NCBI GenBank assembly: GCA_945787435.1
Contig: CALZHX010000150.1
Coordinates: forward strand, 1-6,995
Length of the DNA stretch: 6,995 nucleotides
Direction: 5' to 3'
Origin: an uncultured Woeseiaceae bacterium
Lineage (GTDB): Bacteria > Pseudomonadota > Gammaproteobacteria > Steroidobacterales > Woeseiaceae
Shown here: piece by piece, positions 6,762 through 6,995 of the stretch
Layout of the letters: each line of letters begins with the position of its first letter
Position numbering within the stretch: the stretch's first letter is position 1
Notes under the pieces: model-generated
Told to the model about the DNA's origin: nothing
The model's input: the letters and a program-made list of their open reading frames with translations, nothing else
Database searches by the model: none
Program-made: the position numbers and the translations under genes

Positions 6762-6773
6762 CTAAACACTCTT

Positions 6774-6841
6774 GGTTCGTGTGAGCATACGAATCGCCAA
6801 TATTGGCAGGCTGAACCGTCTGCTAATGGCTGAAACCTGCC
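6774..6841. repeat. Cluster of inverted and direct repeats upstream of the last gene
   Basis: Four small elements adjoin or overlap. An 8-pair stem (6774-6781 with 6788-6795, two G-T pairs) encloses a 6-base loop. GCCAATATTGGC at 6796-6807 is a perfect 12-base palindrome. GGCAGG (6805-6810) is the inverse of CCTGCC (6836-6841). GGCTGAA occurs twice, at 6809-6815 and 6828-6834, 19 bases apart. No T run follows any stem. The palindrome lies about 45 bases before the proposed -10 box and could be a regulator site; the first stem could help end transcription of the ClbS-like gene. Confidence 0.4.
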
Positions 6842-6857
6842 GCTCGACTGTTAGAAT
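6830..6857 (+). promoter_or_regulatory. Extended -10 promoter for the last gene
   Basis: TGTTAGAAT at 6849-6857 fits the extended -10 pattern TGnTATAAT with a single mismatch. A modest -35, CTGAAA at 6830-6835 (4 of 6 to TTGACA), lies 16 bases before the hexamer. Transcription would start near 6864, leaving a leader of about 60 bases before the TTG start. Confidence 0.5.
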
Positions 6858-6915
6858 ACTGAGAGGCTGCTACTGACCCATTGCCGCCGTTCATAAATTC
6901 GCCCAAGCCTTCGCA

Positions 6916-6920
6916 AAGGA
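6916..6920 (+). promoter_or_regulatory. Shine-Dalgarno that fixes a TTG start at 6927
   Basis: AAGGA lies 6 bases before the TTG at 6927. No ATG, GTG or other TTG codon occurs in frame between it and the stop codon at 6894, so this site decides the start. Confidence 0.65.
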
Positions 6921-6926
6921 AGCACT

Positions 6927-6995
6927 TTGAATACTGCAAAGCTTATCTTGGCTGTCGCAACGCTTGCTGCGTTTCCGTATGTTGCTGCCGAATCG
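6927..6995 (+). CDS. Start of an exported protein, cut off by the window end
   Basis: Only 23 codons are present, and the frame is open to the last base. Read from TTG, the product begins MNTAKLILAVATL and continues AAFPYVAAES. That is a clear Sec signal peptide: one lysine, a hydrophobic core of about 12 residues and an AxA-type cut site, VAA|ES. The good Shine-Dalgarno at 6916-6920 and the extended -10 promoter at 6849-6857 support a real gene that begins with a less common start codon. Nothing of the mature protein is visible, so no function can be given; it should act in the periplasm, outer membrane or outside the cell. Confidence 0.65.
   Translation, partial: MNTAKLILAVATLAAFPYVAAES

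Overview
This window reads as a stretch of Gram-negative bacterial chromosome, probably from a gammaproteobacterium. The reasons are a compact layout, good Shine-Dalgarno sequences, Sec-type signal peptides on exported proteins, and a two-subunit PreT/PreA enzyme. An environmental or marine lineage is possible, but that is a guess from overall feel and not something I can show. All supported genes are on the + strand. I see no rRNA, tRNA, CRISPR array, transposase, integrase or attachment site.

Positions 1-4452 hold a tight operon for pyrimidine breakdown: dihydropyrimidinase (hydA), the flavin/Fe-S reductase subunit PreT, the FMN/Fe-S catalytic subunit PreA, and a cytidine deaminase (cdd). 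PreT and PreA together reduce uracil or thymine to the 5,6-dihydro form, and HydA opens the ring to the N-carbamoyl-beta-amino acid. Cdd converts cytidine or deoxycytidine to the uridine form and so can feed cytosine nucleosides into the route. The preT/preA and preA/cdd junctions overlap by 8 and 4 bases, so the three are probably translationally coupled. The third enzyme of the reductive route, beta-ureidopropionase, is not here. The window begins 19 bases before hydA, so it may lie upstream. Key catalytic residues of all four proteins can be picked out. Two unusual positions stand out: Gly138 in PreA (Ser in mammalian DPD) and Ala56 in Cdd (Arg in the Bacillus enzyme).

Positions 4453-6761 hold three genes that do not obviously belong to the pathway and look more A/T-rich in places. 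They are a 318-residue inner-membrane protein of unknown function with an acidic domain between its third and fourth membrane segments, a 139-residue exported protein with a tyrosine run and a probable beta-sandwich fold, and a 168-residue protein of the ClbS/DfsB (DUF1706) four-helix-bundle family.

Positions 6762-6995 hold an intergenic region rich in small inverted and direct repeats, an extended -10 promoter, and the first 23 codons of a further exported protein that starts at TTG and runs off the end. I did not find a clearly novel system. The best leads are the unknown membrane protein with its exported neighbour, and the truncated TTG-start gene with its structured upstream region.
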